Shown piece after piece: positions 44,956 through 54,126 of a DNA stretch of 64,000 bases. The stretch comes from Methylophilales bacterium (GTDB taxonomy: Bacteria; Pseudomonadota; Gammaproteobacteria; Burkholderiales; Methylophilaceae), in NCBI GenBank assembly GCA_019823025.1, contig CP081940.1:682001-746000 (forward strand), read 5' to 3'. Numbering within the stretch: position 1 is the first letter of the stretch; each line of letters opens with the position of its first letter. The translations under genes were made by a program, and so were the position numbers. The notes under the pieces are model-generated. The model did not search any database and had not been told where the DNA came from. It saw only the letters and a program-made list of their open reading frames with translations.

Positions 44956-46506
44956 TTAATGCCTTATTAGATAGTCAAAAGCTCCTAATGCTGCTTTAGA
45001 GCCTTCTCCCATAGCTATAATGATTTGTTTATAAGGTATTGTTGTGACATCGCCTGCTGCGAAGACACCTTGCATTGATGTTTCTCCATGGTCATTGATT
45101 TCGATTTCGCCATATTGGCTTAATTTTATATCTTCTTTTACCCAATCACTATTTGAATTTAAACCAATTTGAATAAATACTGCTTCAATATTTATTCTCT
45201 CTTCTTTTTTATGTTTTCTATCTGTATAAACTAAGTGCGTTACTTTATCTGAACCACAAATTTCATTTGTTTTAGCATTTAGTACAACCTCAATATTATC
45301 TAAGCTATTTAATCTATCAATTAATACCTGATCCCCATTAAGCTCGGAAGCAAACTCTAAGATAGTGACATGCTTAACGATACCTGCTAAGTCAATTGCG
45401 GCTTCAATACCTGAATTCCCCCCTCCGATTACAGCTACATCTTTTCCCTTAAATAGGGGTCCATCACAATGGGGACAATAGGCTACCCCTTTCCCCTTAA
45501 ATTCTTTTTCTCCAGGAACACCTAATTCCTTCCAGCTTGCACCAGTGGCAATAACGACCGACTTAGATTTAAGAATGCCTCCGCTATTTAGGTGAACTTC
45601 AAATAATAAATCATTTACTTTTACAATTTTTTTTGCTGACTGAAGATTAATGACGTCAACATCATATTCTTTTACATGTTCTTCAAGCGCTTTCACTAAC
45701 TTTGGGCCTTCAGTTTTTTGTACAGAAATAAAATTTTCTATCCCAAGTGTATCCATGACTTGTCCGCCAAAACGCTCAGCAATAATTCCTGTTTTTATTC
45801 CTTTCCTTGCAGAATAAATTGCAGCCGATGCACCAGCTGGACCTCCACCAACCACAAGGATATCGAAAAGCTCTTTTTGGGATAATTGATCAGCTTTTTT
45901 TTCACCAGCCTTTGTATCAATTTTATTGATAATCTCCTCTAATTCCATCCTGCCTTGTCCAAACTCAACATCATTTAGAAATACTGTTGGAACTGACATT
46001 ATTTTTTTTCTTTTAACATCATCTTGAAATAGAGCACCATCCACCATGCAGTGACTTATATTAGGATTTAAAAGTGATAGGACATTTAAAGCTTGCACAA
46101 CATCTGGGCAGTTATGGCATGATAAGGAAATGAAGGTTTCGAAAAAGAATTCTCCTTCTATGTTTTTAATTTGATCAACTAAATCTTCTGAGATTTTAAG
46201 TGGGTGCTCACCCACCTGTAACAAAGCTAGTACTAGTGATGAAAACTCATGTCCTAAAGGAATGCCTGCAAATTGAATACCGGTTGTTTCATTAGGTCTA
46301 TTAATTTTGAAGGATGGCGTTCTCTCAGCCGTATCTTTATGAATATTGAGAGAAATTTTCTCTGTCATCTCTGCTAATTCAACCAATAGTTCACTCATAT
46401 TAGTTGAAACTTCACTTTCATCGACAAATGCTTCAATCACCACATTAGAATTTAGCTTAGCTAAATATTGTTTTAATTGTACTGTAATTTCAGTTGAAAG
46501 TGCCAT
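44956..46506 (-). CDS. ahpF: Alkyl hydroperoxide reductase subunit F
   Basis: A 516-residue FAD disulfide reductase that reduces AhpC. With the start at 46506, the N-terminal redox pair is C130/C133 (SCHNCPD) and the thioredoxin-reductase-type pair is in YCPHCDG; FAD and NAD motifs are VVGGGPAGASAA and VIGGGNSGIEAA. The frame is open to 46554, but that extension runs through a GC-rich hairpin, so MALSTEITVQLKQYL is the likely start. Confidence 0.94.
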   Translation of the reverse strand: MALSTEITVQLKQYLAKLNSNVVIEAFVDESEVSTNMSELLVELAEMTEKISLNIHKDTAERTPSFKINRPNETTGIQFAGIPLGHEFSSLVLALLQVGEHPLKISEDLVDQIKNIEGEFFFETFISLSCHNCPDVVQALNVLSLLNPNISHCMVDGALFQDDVKRKKIMSVPTVFLNDVEFGQGRMELEEIINKIDTKAGEKKADQLSQKELFDILVVGGGPAGASAAIYSARKGIKTGIIAERFGGQVMDTLGIENFISVQKTEGPKLVKALEEHVKEYDVDVINLQSAKKIVKVNDLLFEVHLNSGGILKSKSVVIATGASWKELGVPGEKEFKGKGVAYCPHCDGPLFKGKDVAVIGGGNSGIEAAIDLAGIVKHVTILEFASELNGDQVLIDRLNSLDNIEVVLNAKTNEICGSDKVTHLVYTDRKHKKEERINIEAVFIQIGLNSNSDWVKEDIKLSQYGEIEINDHGETSMQGVFAAGDVTTIPYKQIIIAMGEGSKAALGAFDYLIRH

Positions 46507-46529
46507 AAATTGTCTTCTGGGGCAAAGTC

Positions 46530-46558
46530 TTGGTTGGGCCAAATTTTTGCCCAACCAA
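46530..46558 (-). promoter_or_regulatory. Hairpin between ahpC and ahpF
   Basis: A perfect 10-bp inverted repeat, TTGGTTGGGC / GCCCAACCAA, with a 9-base A/T loop. It begins 19 bases after the ahpC stop on the minus strand and ends about 24 bases before the ahpF ATG. It is notably GC-rich against the local background. There is no U-run after it, so it may be a partial terminator, an RNA-processing site or an mRNA stabiliser that keeps AhpC above AhpF. Confidence 0.6.
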
Positions 46559-46576
46559 ACTAAACTATTTCAGAAT

Positions 46577-47146
46577 TTAAATTTTCCCTACTAAATCAAG
46601 TGATGGAGTTAATGCCTCTTCTCCTGGCTTCCAAGAAGCTGGGCATGCTTGATTTGGATTTGCTGCAATATGTTGAGCTGCCTGAACCTTTCTTACTAAA
46701 TCGGCTGCTGAACGACCTATACCTAAATCATTTATTTCAGCAGTTTTAATGATTCCATCTGGATTTATTATGAATGATCCTCTCAAAGCTAACCCTTCTT
46801 CTTCAATCATTACATCAAAGTTTCTTGATATTGCCCCTGTCGGATCTCCAATCATTGGAAATTTTATTTTTTTTATTGTTTCTGATGTGTCATGCCAGGC
46901 TTTGTGCGTAAAATGTGTATCTGTTGATACCGCATACACTTCCACACCGATTTTTTGTAACTCTTCATAGTGGTCTGCAAGATCTCCCAGCTCAGTTGGA
47001 CAAACAAATGTAAAATCAGCTGGGTAAAAAACAACAGCGGACCATTTTCCTTTAAGATCAGCCTCGGTCACTTCTATGCCGCCTTTTTCGCTGTGAAATG
47101 CTGTCGCCTTGAAAGGCTTAACTTCTGTATTAATAATTGAAGACAT
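46577..47146 (-). CDS. ahpC: Alkyl hydroperoxide reductase subunit C (peroxiredoxin)
   Basis: A 189-residue typical 2-Cys peroxiredoxin: peroxidatic C49 in FTFVCPTE and resolving C168 in [10 protein letters not shown]. It detoxifies peroxides using electrons from AhpF. The frame opens at 47176, but the ATG at 47146 has an AGGAA ribosome site 8 bases upstream and gives the usual [18 protein letters not shown] start. It is the first gene of ahpCF. Confidence 0.96.
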   Translation of the reverse strand: MSSIINTEVKPFKATAFHSEKGGIEVTEADLKGKWSAVVFYPADFTFVCPTELGDLADHYEELQKIGVEVYAVSTDTHFTHKAWHDTSETIKKIKFPMIGDPTGAISRNFDVMIEEEGLALRGSFIINPDGIIKTAEINDLGIGRSAADLVRKVQAAQHIAANPNQACPASWKPGEEALTPSLDLVGKI

Positions 47147-47192
47147 GTTAATTTTCCTATAATTGGTTAATGACAAAACATAATAGTTTATC

Positions 47193-47210
47193 TATGTTAC
47201 TTAGTATAAT
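47193..47210 (-). promoter_or_regulatory. Possible -10 region of ahpCF
   Basis: In the gap between the BepA-like gene and ahpC, the minus strand contains TATACT, about 60 bases before the ahpC ATG at 47146. No recognisable -35 is present at the expected distance, as is common for activator-dependent promoters. I could not identify an OxyR site with confidence. Confidence 0.22.
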
Positions 47211-47228
47211 TTTATATTAAAATCATAC

Positions 47229-47247
47229 TGATAAGTAAAACTTATCA
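47229..47247 (-). terminator. AT-rich hairpin over the stop codon of the BepA-like gene
   Basis: A perfect inverted repeat TGATAAGT / ACTTATCA (8 bp) with an AAA loop. On the minus strand the first arm starts with the TGA stop codon itself. The downstream sequence lacks a U-run. It resembles the structure over the sspB stop and probably marks the 3' end of the message, upstream of the ahpC promoter. Confidence 0.4.
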
Positions 47248-48666
47248 TTTATCTCTTGTGTGAAATTGTTGCTCTCTTTGGAATTGTTTTAATCTTGATT
47301 CAACTCTAGACTTTTCATAAAAATCACCATCATTTGCTTTAATTGCTAAGTCCATCCTCATAATTGCCTCCTGAAGATTAAAATTATAATAAGCGGCTTC
47401 TGCTAGATTCTCATATTCAAGTAGTTTTTCTCCTTGTTTTGCATAAACTTTTGCATACAAATTATAAAGAATAGGGTCTTGTGAAAATTTTTGTTCGTTT
47501 TTTTTCAAAAGTTTTAGTGCTTTTGCTGTTTCTTGGGTTCTTAGATATAAATCAGCAAGGCCAAAGACAAAAGATCTATTTGATGGGAAAAAATTTAAAT
47601 TTTGTATATACAATTTTTTTGCTTCTATAACTTTATTTGTTTTTATTAAATAATTTATATAAAGCTGATTTAACATTGGATTTGATTGTTCATTATCAAA
47701 TAACCATTGAATCTGTTCTTGTGATTTAGTAAATTCGTTGTCCATTAAATAAATATATGCAAGTGCAAACCTTTCTCCAGCTTCATTAATATATATTTTA
47801 TTTTTAATATTTTCCTCTAAAATATTTTTCGTATTACTTTTATCTCCAAGAAGTGCCTTTAACTTACCCTTGACGTAGTTAAAAGTTTGATTACCCAACC
47901 TTTGCTTATATGGATAATCTTTTAACCGATCTTCAATATCACTTATACGGTTCCTTGTTATAGGATGGGTTTGTAAGAAAGCTGGAGCCGCTCCCCCAGA
48001 AAACTGGTTAGCTTTTTTAAGCGTTTCAAAAAAATCACGGGCACCTCTAACATCAAAGCCGGCATTATTTAACGTTTGAATTCCAACTCTATCTGCTTCT
48101 TTTTCATTCTCCCTTGTAAAGTCAAGTGCACCTTGAACTGCACCTGCAGAAGCTCCAGCTATAGTAGTACTTGCAAGTTGAGGATTAGATCTAGCAAATA
48201 AGAGTGCAACGGCCATTAAAAAAGTTGACTGGTAAGAAGCTCTTTCCTGTTGAGCTAAAAACCTTGAAATATGCTTTTGATTTATGTGAGCTATCTCATG
48301 ACTTATAACACTAGCCAATTCTGATTCAGTATTTGAAGCGAGGAATAATCCTGAATGGACACCAATAACGCCACCAAGCATTGCAAAAGCATTTATTGAA
48401 GAATCATTTACAATAAAAAATTCAATTTTTTTTGCGGGGTCTGTGCTTGCATTTATGAGTCTTTTGCCTAATAAATCGAGATAGTCTGAAATCTCAATAT
48501 CCCTAATAATGCTGTCGCTTTGATTAACTTGATATAAAATTTGTCTGCCGATGAAAATTTCTTCAGTTTCACTTATTTTGGAGGAGCTATAGTCACCGAG
48601 TTCAGGCAAATTATTAGCCATTACAATAAAGCTTAAGAAAATTAATATTAATAGAGTTTTTTTCAT
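47245..48666 (-). CDS. M48 metalloprotease with TPR repeats (BepA/YfgC-like)
   Basis: A 473-residue exported zinc protease. The signal peptide (about 1-17) precedes the protease domain with HEIAH (123-127) and a distal glutamate in ENEKEADRVG (about 185-194). The C-terminal half (about 285-450) is a set of TPR-like helices. The layout equals BepA, which assists or degrades outer-membrane proteins such as LptD. It is divergent from moaC. Confidence 0.92.
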   Translation of the reverse strand: MKKTLLILIFLSFIVMANNLPELGDYSSSKISETEEIFIGRQILYQVNQSDSIIRDIEISDYLDLLGKRLINASTDPAKKIEFFIVNDSSINAFAMLGGVIGVHSGLFLASNTESELASVISHEIAHINQKHISRFLAQQERASYQSTFLMAVALLFARSNPQLASTTIAGASAGAVQGALDFTRENEKEADRVGIQTLNNAGFDVRGARDFFETLKKANQFSGGAAPAFLQTHPITRNRISDIEDRLKDYPYKQRLGNQTFNYVKGKLKALLGDKSNTKNILEENIKNKIYINEAGERFALAYIYLMDNEFTKSQEQIQWLFDNEQSNPMLNQLYINYLIKTNKVIEAKKLYIQNLNFFPSNRSFVFGLADLYLRTQETAKALKLLKKNEQKFSQDPILYNLYAKVYAKQGEKLLEYENLAEAAYYNFNLQEAIMRMDLAIKANDGDFYEKSRVESRLKQFQREQQFHTRDK

Positions 48667-48717
48667 ACATTGATATTATTATTGTAATTATTATTAATTA
48701 TATCGGAAGATAAATAG

Positions 48718-49185
48718 ATGTTTACTCATATTGATGAAAATGGTGATGCCACCATGGTCGATGTCTCAAAAAAGGACGATACTTTGAGGGACGCGATTGC
48801 TCAGGGATCTATAATACTTAATAAAGAAATAATTAATGCTATTATTAAAAATAGAAATAAGAAAGGAGATGTTCTATCAACATCTAGACTTGCAGGTATC
48901 CAAGCAGCAAAAAGAACCTCAGATTTAATTCCATTAGCACATAATTTAAATCTTACTAAAATTGAAATTGAATTTTCTATTGATGATGAAAGGAATATAA
49001 TTAATTGCAAAAGTTTAGTAAGGTGTTTTGGTAAAACTGGGGTTGAAATGGAAGCACTCACCTCTGTTTCAGTCGCCTTACTAACAATTTATGATATGTG
49101 TAAATCTTTTAGTAAAAATTTATCTATTTCAAAAATAATGCTGTTAAAAAAATCTGGCGGTAAATCAGGTAATTGGTCTAGGTAA
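48718..49185 (+). CDS. moaC: Cyclic pyranopterin monophosphate synthase MoaC
   Basis: A 155-residue molybdenum cofactor enzyme. Signature parts are the N-terminal FTHIDENGDATMVDVSKK, LIPLAHNLNLTKIEIEF, GVEMEALTSVSVALLTIYDMCK and the C-terminal KKSGGKSG with active-site lysines. No other moa or moe gene is in the window. It is 12 bases upstream of the TPR-glycosyltransferase gene, which may be co-transcribed. Confidence 0.95.
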   Translation: MFTHIDENGDATMVDVSKKDDTLRDAIAQGSIILNKEIINAIIKNRNKKGDVLSTSRLAGIQAAKRTSDLIPLAHNLNLTKIEIEFSIDDERNIINCKSLVRCFGKTGVEMEALTSVSVALLTIYDMCKSFSKNLSISKIMLLKKSGGKSGNWSR

Positions 49186-49197
49186 TTAAATAATTTA

Positions 49198-50859
49198 ATG
49201 GTTTTGAATAAACATAAAAATGATGATGATATATTTCAAGAAAGTATCCAGTTTCATCAATCTGGAGATTTAAATAAAGCACAAAAAGGATTTGAATATT
49301 TAATTTCTAAATATCCAGAAAGTGCTGACTTATGCAATAGTCTTGGTACTTTAAATCTCCAAATAGGTAATGACAAAAAAGGATGTTCATTGCTTGAAAA
49401 ATCACTACAAATAAATCCAAACCAACCTATGATTAGCTTTAATCTTGGCAATTCTTATCTTAATCAAAAAAATCCCACAAAAGCTCTTGAATTTTATAAA
49501 ACAACAATAACAAAAGCTCCTGAATATTTAGAAGCGTACATAAAAAAAGGGGAGCTTTTAACTAATCTTAAAATCCATAATGAGGCTATTGATTGTTTAA
49601 AGAGTGCTCTAAAACTTGATCCCGAGAATTTACAAATTTTAAATTCTATGGGTATTAATCTATTAGAAATTGGTGAGGCAAAGAATGCTTTAGAATATTT
49701 TACTAAATGCATAAAAATAAATAAAACTAATGCAATCTTTTATAACAATGCTGGTTTAGCTTCCTATAAAATGAATAGATTTGATGAATCAATAGAATAC
49801 TTCAATCTATGTATTAAAAACGCACCAACTACAGGATACTTTTATAGTAATCGTGGCTTATCTTTTCAGGCATTAAAAAATTTTAATTTAGCTATGGAAG
49901 ATTTTAATAAATGTATCTCCCTTGATCCAAAGTACCCAGAATCTTATTGGAATAAATCATTACTCCATCTTTTTCAAGGAAATTTTAAAGACGGATGGGA
50001 GCTATATGAATATAGGTGGCAAAGCTTTGCAAAAGAATGGGTAAGGGATTATCCAAAAAAATTATGGTTGGGAAATGAATCTATAGAAAATAAAGTCATC
50101 TTCATATATCCCGAACAAGGCCATGGTGATTTTATTCATTGTTTTAGATATATAGCTTTATTAAAAGATTTACATCCGAAGAAAATAATCTTAGAAGTCA
50201 CAGAACCTTTTTATAACATAATCACCTCTCAGGATCTTGAAATAGAGGTAATTGGCCCAAACGTTCAACCCCCTGAATTTGATTTTTATTCCCCTATTAT
50301 GAGCCTCCCACTTGGATTCAAAACTAAAATTTCAAATATTCCAAATAAATGCCCTTACCTTCAAACAAACTTAAACAAAAATAAAATTTGGGAAAAAAAA
50401 TTTAAAAATAATAATCATTTGAGAATTGGTTTAAGTTGGTCTGGGAACCCACTACATAAAAATAATCACAATAGAAGTATGTCACTTGACGATTTTTCTG
50501 AATTATTATCTCTTCCTTTTGAATTTTACTCTCTTCAAAAAGAGATGCCTCTTGAGGATTTAGAGGTACTTAATAATTCTAAAATTATTGATCATGAAAA
50601 TTCATTAATAGACTTCTCTGACACTGCATCACTTATTAAAATGATGGACATTATAATATCTGTTGATTCTGTAATCGCTCATCTTGCCGGTGCATTAGGG
50701 AAAAAAACTTTTTTATTGCTTCCGGAAAAATCAAGTTTTTTATGGATGAATGAGAGAAAAGATTCGCCGTGGTATCCATCTATTAAAATTTTTAGGCAAT
50801 CGACCTTGGGAGATTGGAAAAATCCTATAGAAGAGCTTATTTGCGAGCTTCAATCATGA
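49198..50859 (+). CDS. TPR protein with GT9-like C-terminal domain
   Basis: A 553-residue protein. Residues about 12-270 form seven or so tetratricopeptide repeats (NSLGTLNLQIGNDKKG, NNAGLASYKMNRFDESIEYF, SNRGLSFQALKNFNLAMEDF). The rest resembles glycosyltransferase family 9/41-like domains, with EQGHGDFIHCFRY, GLSWSGNPLHKNNHNRSM and SVDSVIAHLAGALGKKTFLLLP. It has no signal peptide. A role in glycosylating protein or envelope glycan is inferred from the domains and the neighbouring ligase. Acceptor unknown. Confidence 0.82.
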   Translation: MVLNKHKNDDDIFQESIQFHQSGDLNKAQKGFEYLISKYPESADLCNSLGTLNLQIGNDKKGCSLLEKSLQINPNQPMISFNLGNSYLNQKNPTKALEFYKTTITKAPEYLEAYIKKGELLTNLKIHNEAIDCLKSALKLDPENLQILNSMGINLLEIGEAKNALEYFTKCIKINKTNAIFYNNAGLASYKMNRFDESIEYFNLCIKNAPTTGYFYSNRGLSFQALKNFNLAMEDFNKCISLDPKYPESYWNKSLLHLFQGNFKDGWELYEYRWQSFAKEWVRDYPKKLWLGNESIENKVIFIYPEQGHGDFIHCFRYIALLKDLHPKKIILEVTEPFYNIITSQDLEIEVIGPNVQPPEFDFYSPIMSLPLGFKTKISNIPNKCPYLQTNLNKNKIWEKKFKNNNHLRIGLSWSGNPLHKNNHNRSMSLDDFSELLSLPFEFYSLQKEMPLEDLEVLNNSKIIDHENSLIDFSDTASLIKMMDIIISVDSVIAHLAGALGKKTFLLLPEKSSFLWMNERKDSPWYPSIKIFRQSTLGDWKNPIEELICELQS

Positions 50860-52097
50860 CTGCTAGTATAAAAAATTACTTCCCATATCTTCTTCCATTA
50901 CTTTTAATATTCTCTAGAAGTTTAGCTGATGTCACAATAGTTTTAATTAGTCTTTTATTTTTATACCATTCATACAAAAATATAGGTTGGCATTGGGTAA
51001 AAGAAAAATGGTTTTGCTTTGCATTAATTTTTACAATTTATTGTCTGATAATTAACTCGGCAATGAGTATTGACCCAACTGAGACTTTTGCCTACTCATT
51101 ATTTTTTATAAGATGGCCAATATTTGCAATGGCATTATCCTACTGGATCTTGAATGATATTCAATTACTTAAGAAATTTTTTGTATCAATGATAATTGTC
51201 TTAATTTTTATAATTTTTGATACTTGGTGGCAATTCTTCTTCGATAAAGATATTTTTGGGTTAGAGAAAATCAATGCAGTCAGATTAACAGGTCCCTTTT
51301 CATCTCCTCATGTTGGTATGTGGCTAGCCAAATTAGCTATGCTTCCCCCATTGCTTTTAATTTTCTACAATAAATATAAATTAAAACAGCAGAATAATTA
51401 TTTAATTTACTCGTTCTTCATAATCTGTACTACATTATTTCTTACAGTTTTCATTACTGGAGAAAGAATGTCACTTTTATTAACACTTGCAAGTATTTTT
51501 ATTGTGTTCATAGGGTTTATTTTTGCAAAATTATTCTCATTTAGAAAAATATCTATTCTTTTATTAATATCTTGTATTGTAATATTATTTTTTGGATATT
51601 CTTTTCCTGACACTACTCAGCGTGCATTTTTTTCAGCAATTGAAAAAATATTAAACTGGAGATCCTCGGATTACGGTCTAGTTTGGCAAAGTGCATATGA
51701 CGTTTGGATGCAATCTCCAATTTTTGGAGTTGGGCTTCATAAATATAGAGAGGCTTGTGAAAATCTTGGAATTTATGGTTCTTCATACCTGCAAGCCATT
51801 GGGTCAGGAGTTTGCTTTCACCCGCATAATATCTCCCTTCAATTACTTTCTGAAACAGGTTTAATTGGCTTTATATTGTTCTATATAATGGTGTCCGTCC
51901 TGGCATTTTCATCTCTAAAAAATTACTATAAAGAAAGGTTATGGCTTTCTTTTGCTTTAGTTTTTAATATTATTTTTACTTGTTTCTTACCTATTGCATC
52001 AGGAACAAGCTTTTTTGCAAATAAATATGGTGCGATTATTTGGTTATTAATTGGAGTGATGTTGGCAATAAATAGATTATTTGCAAAAAAAAATTAA
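50856..52097 (+). CDS. O-antigen ligase / Wzy-like polytopic membrane protein
   Basis: A 413-residue protein with about ten to twelve membrane helices and one large periplasmic loop (about 255-340). The loop contains WQSAYDVWMQSPIFGVGLHKY and a C-terminal HPHNISLQLLSETGLIGFI, the conserved H-x-H-N...E-x-G signature of WaaL/Wzy. It would ligate or polymerise lipid-linked glycans. The start at 50856 overlaps the TPR gene stop by ATGA; the frame opens earlier but lies inside that gene. Confidence 0.88.
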   Translation: MTASIKNYFPYLLPLLLIFSRSLADVTIVLISLLFLYHSYKNIGWHWVKEKWFCFALIFTIYCLIINSAMSIDPTETFAYSLFFIRWPIFAMALSYWILNDIQLLKKFFVSMIIVLIFIIFDTWWQFFFDKDIFGLEKINAVRLTGPFSSPHVGMWLAKLAMLPPLLLIFYNKYKLKQQNNYLIYSFFIICTTLFLTVFITGERMSLLLTLASIFIVFIGFIFAKLFSFRKISILLLISCIVILFFGYSFPDTTQRAFFSAIEKILNWRSSDYGLVWQSAYDVWMQSPIFGVGLHKYREACENLGIYGSSYLQAIGSGVCFHPHNISLQLLSETGLIGFILFYIMVSVLAFSSLKNYYKERLWLSFALVFNIIFTCFLPIASGTSFFANKYGAIIWLLIGVMLAINRLFAKKN

Positions 52098-52123
52098 TTT
52101 TTTAAAAATTTATTGGAAAAAGG

Positions 52124-53254
52124 CTATCTAAAAGTTACCCTTTTTTTAATAGACTGTTTATACACAGTTAAGGAATTCTCCAACATTTTTTCAATTGTAA
52201 AAAAGGTATTCTTCCTGATTTTTGGAGGTTTAGAAATCCACCTTATAGCTAAATTTTTAACGGCATCTATTTTTCCAATGCCTACCAATCCATTTGGTAA
52301 TAATTTTTTTAGCTGCTCTTCAACTCCACCATGTGAATATGCAATCACTGGAATTCCTAAACTTAGACTTTCAAGAGAAATTCGACCGAAAGCTTCAGGC
52401 TCTTTTGATAATGAAAATACTATTTTTGAAATAGACATTATCTCTCTTAGATCTTTACGGTGCCCAACAAATGTTATTTGTTTTTTTATCTTAAGACTTT
52501 TTATTTTATCTTTCAAGGCTTTGGTAAAGTTATGCTTTTTCTTCTCATCCCCTACAATTAATCCGTGAATATTAGGATTTATAAGAGTAATTTCTTTTAT
52601 TAATTTTATAAAGTCATCCTGCCCCTTCCAACGCGTAATTCTTGCTGGTAAAGTAAATATAATTTTACCTTTGGTATGCGGGAATTCTTTATACCAATTT
52701 TTTAACCATGCTCGTGAAGGTTTGAATTTTTGAAAGAAGAATTTACTTGATACTCCACGATAATTTAAGAAGATTTTCTTTTTATCAATATTATAATTTC
52801 TCTCTACATACTTCTTAATCATATTTGAAACAACAATTACTCTATCTCCTTTTGTCATAATGCTACTATAATAATTTACCGAATAAGGTCCATGAACAGT
52901 AGTTATAAAAACTGGTCTCACAGATTTTTTAATTAATTTTAATGCCAAATAACATACCCATGCTGGCAATCTTGATCTCGCATGAACAATATCGATCTTA
53001 TTTTTTTTAATGAAATTGATCATTTTTACAACAGTAAAAATTGTAAAAATACTTTTTTTACCTATAGCGAGCTTATAATGCTCCCCCTTATCACTTTTTA
53101 ATTCTTCTACCATTCTCCCACCATTGGATATCACTATAGAACGGTATCCCATATCCACTAAATACTTATTGATTTCCAGAGTTCCTCGTTCAACTCCACC
53201 TGAGTTTAAATCTGGTAGAACTTGTAAGATAGAAATTTTTTTATTTAAAACCAT
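52124..53254 (-). CDS. Glycosyltransferase family 4
   Basis: A 376-residue GT-B enzyme. The N-terminal acceptor domain begins with QVLPDLNSGGVERGTLEINKYL and the C-terminal donor domain has EPEAFGRISLESLSLGIPVIAYSHGGVEE, the E(x7)E motif of retaining GT4 enzymes. It probably adds a core or surface glycan sugar. It overlaps the ELM1-family gene by 10 bases and is convergent with the ligase gene 26 bases away. Sugar and acceptor are unknown. Confidence 0.9.
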   Translation of the reverse strand: MVLNKKISILQVLPDLNSGGVERGTLEINKYLVDMGYRSIVISNGGRMVEELKSDKGEHYKLAIGKKSIFTIFTVVKMINFIKKNKIDIVHARSRLPAWVCYLALKLIKKSVRPVFITTVHGPYSVNYYSSIMTKGDRVIVVSNMIKKYVERNYNIDKKKIFLNYRGVSSKFFFQKFKPSRAWLKNWYKEFPHTKGKIIFTLPARITRWKGQDDFIKLIKEITLINPNIHGLIVGDEKKKHNFTKALKDKIKSLKIKKQITFVGHRKDLREIMSISKIVFSLSKEPEAFGRISLESLSLGIPVIAYSHGGVEEQLKKLLPNGLVGIGKIDAVKNLAIRWISKPPKIRKNTFFTIEKMLENSLTVYKQSIKKRVTFR

Positions 53255-54126
53255 TTTTTTAGAATAAAGTTAGCAACTCTTTTCACTTCATTTTGAATAG
53301 GTATTTTTCTTTTAATATTATTTTTAATTATTTTTATCTCTTTAGATAATTTTGAATCTTTTTTTGCTTTAAGATCAATAATATCCACATCTGCACCACT
53401 TGTTAGGGCTTCGGTTATCATCGAATATGAATCATTAGTAACCCAAATATTCTTTACTTTATTAATATGCTTATCAAGCCAGTCCCCTTTAATTTGTGAA
53501 TATTCGTAGACTTTAATATTATAAATGTTTAATTTATTTAATTCGCCTACAAAATCGAATGGCGTTCTTCTTGAAGTAGTTAATAATAACCTTCTAAATT
53601 TAAATTTCCTTGAAATCTTACATATTTCTTGTAAGACCAACCTTGAATCCCAAAAAAAATGTTTGGAGGGGCCTCCTATTAGGATTAAACCTATATTTTC
53701 CTTTTTATTAAGATTTGAATTGAAGTTAACTAAACTATTTTGGGTGGTAATAATATTAGCACCACCTTTTATATCATCATGTTTTGGGATAATGCACAAA
53801 TCAAAAAAAATAAGGGGTATGCTTGGCTTCATAATGACAACAATTTTTGAATTAAAACATCTTTTTATAGCTAATAAATGTAAATGAGTTTTATGCCCTG
53901 CACCTATAGCAATATCAGGTTTTGTTATACCTTCAGGTAACTTATAATTTTTAAAGATTATATTTAAAATTGGATTGCGTTGATCTTGGACATTGAAATC
54001 AAATAATCTACACTTAGTTTGGTTCATTAGACTATCAACAAGGGCTAATGATTGTTTATCGTGACCTGCTTTGCCATCTGTAAAGCGCCATATAACCTTA
54101 ATTTTTTCATGTTTATTTGTCTTCAA
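53245..54126 (-). CDS. ELM1/GtrOC1 family putative glycosyltransferase-like protein
   Basis: A 293-residue protein of the mitochondrial-fission-ELM1 (DUF1022) family: IWRFTDGKAGHDKQSLALVDSL at the start, AIGAGHKTHLHLLAIKR, LIGGPSKHFFWD and VTNDSYSMITEALTSGADVDII. The GGPS and serine/glutamate-rich nucleotide-binding end suggests a GT-B fold. In bacteria the role is unproven. It overlaps both neighbours (10 and 14 bases), so it is translated with the GT4 and ThiO-like genes. Confidence 0.82.
   Translation of the reverse strand: MKTNKHEKIKVIWRFTDGKAGHDKQSLALVDSLMNQTKCRLFDFNVQDQRNPILNIIFKNYKLPEGITKPDIAIGAGHKTHLHLLAIKRCFNSKIVVIMKPSIPLIFFDLCIIPKHDDIKGGANIITTQNSLVNFNSNLNKKENIGLILIGGPSKHFFWDSRLVLQEICKISRKFKFRRLLLTTSRRTPFDFVGELNKLNIYNIKVYEYSQIKGDWLDKHINKVKNIWVTNDSYSMITEALTSGADVDIIDLKAKKDSKLSKEIKIIKNNIKRKIPIQNEVKRVANFILKKWF

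Noticed and set aside
46507..46554. N-terminal extension of ahpF (begins MGKNLAQPRLCPRRQF)
   Set aside because: It is translated from the ahpC-ahpF hairpin and has no counterpart in AhpF; the ATG at 46506 places the redox cysteines at the usual positions.
52113..52568. 151-codon open frame on the plus strand
   Set aside because: It is antisense to the GT4 gene, whose motifs are clear; the product is a shadow.
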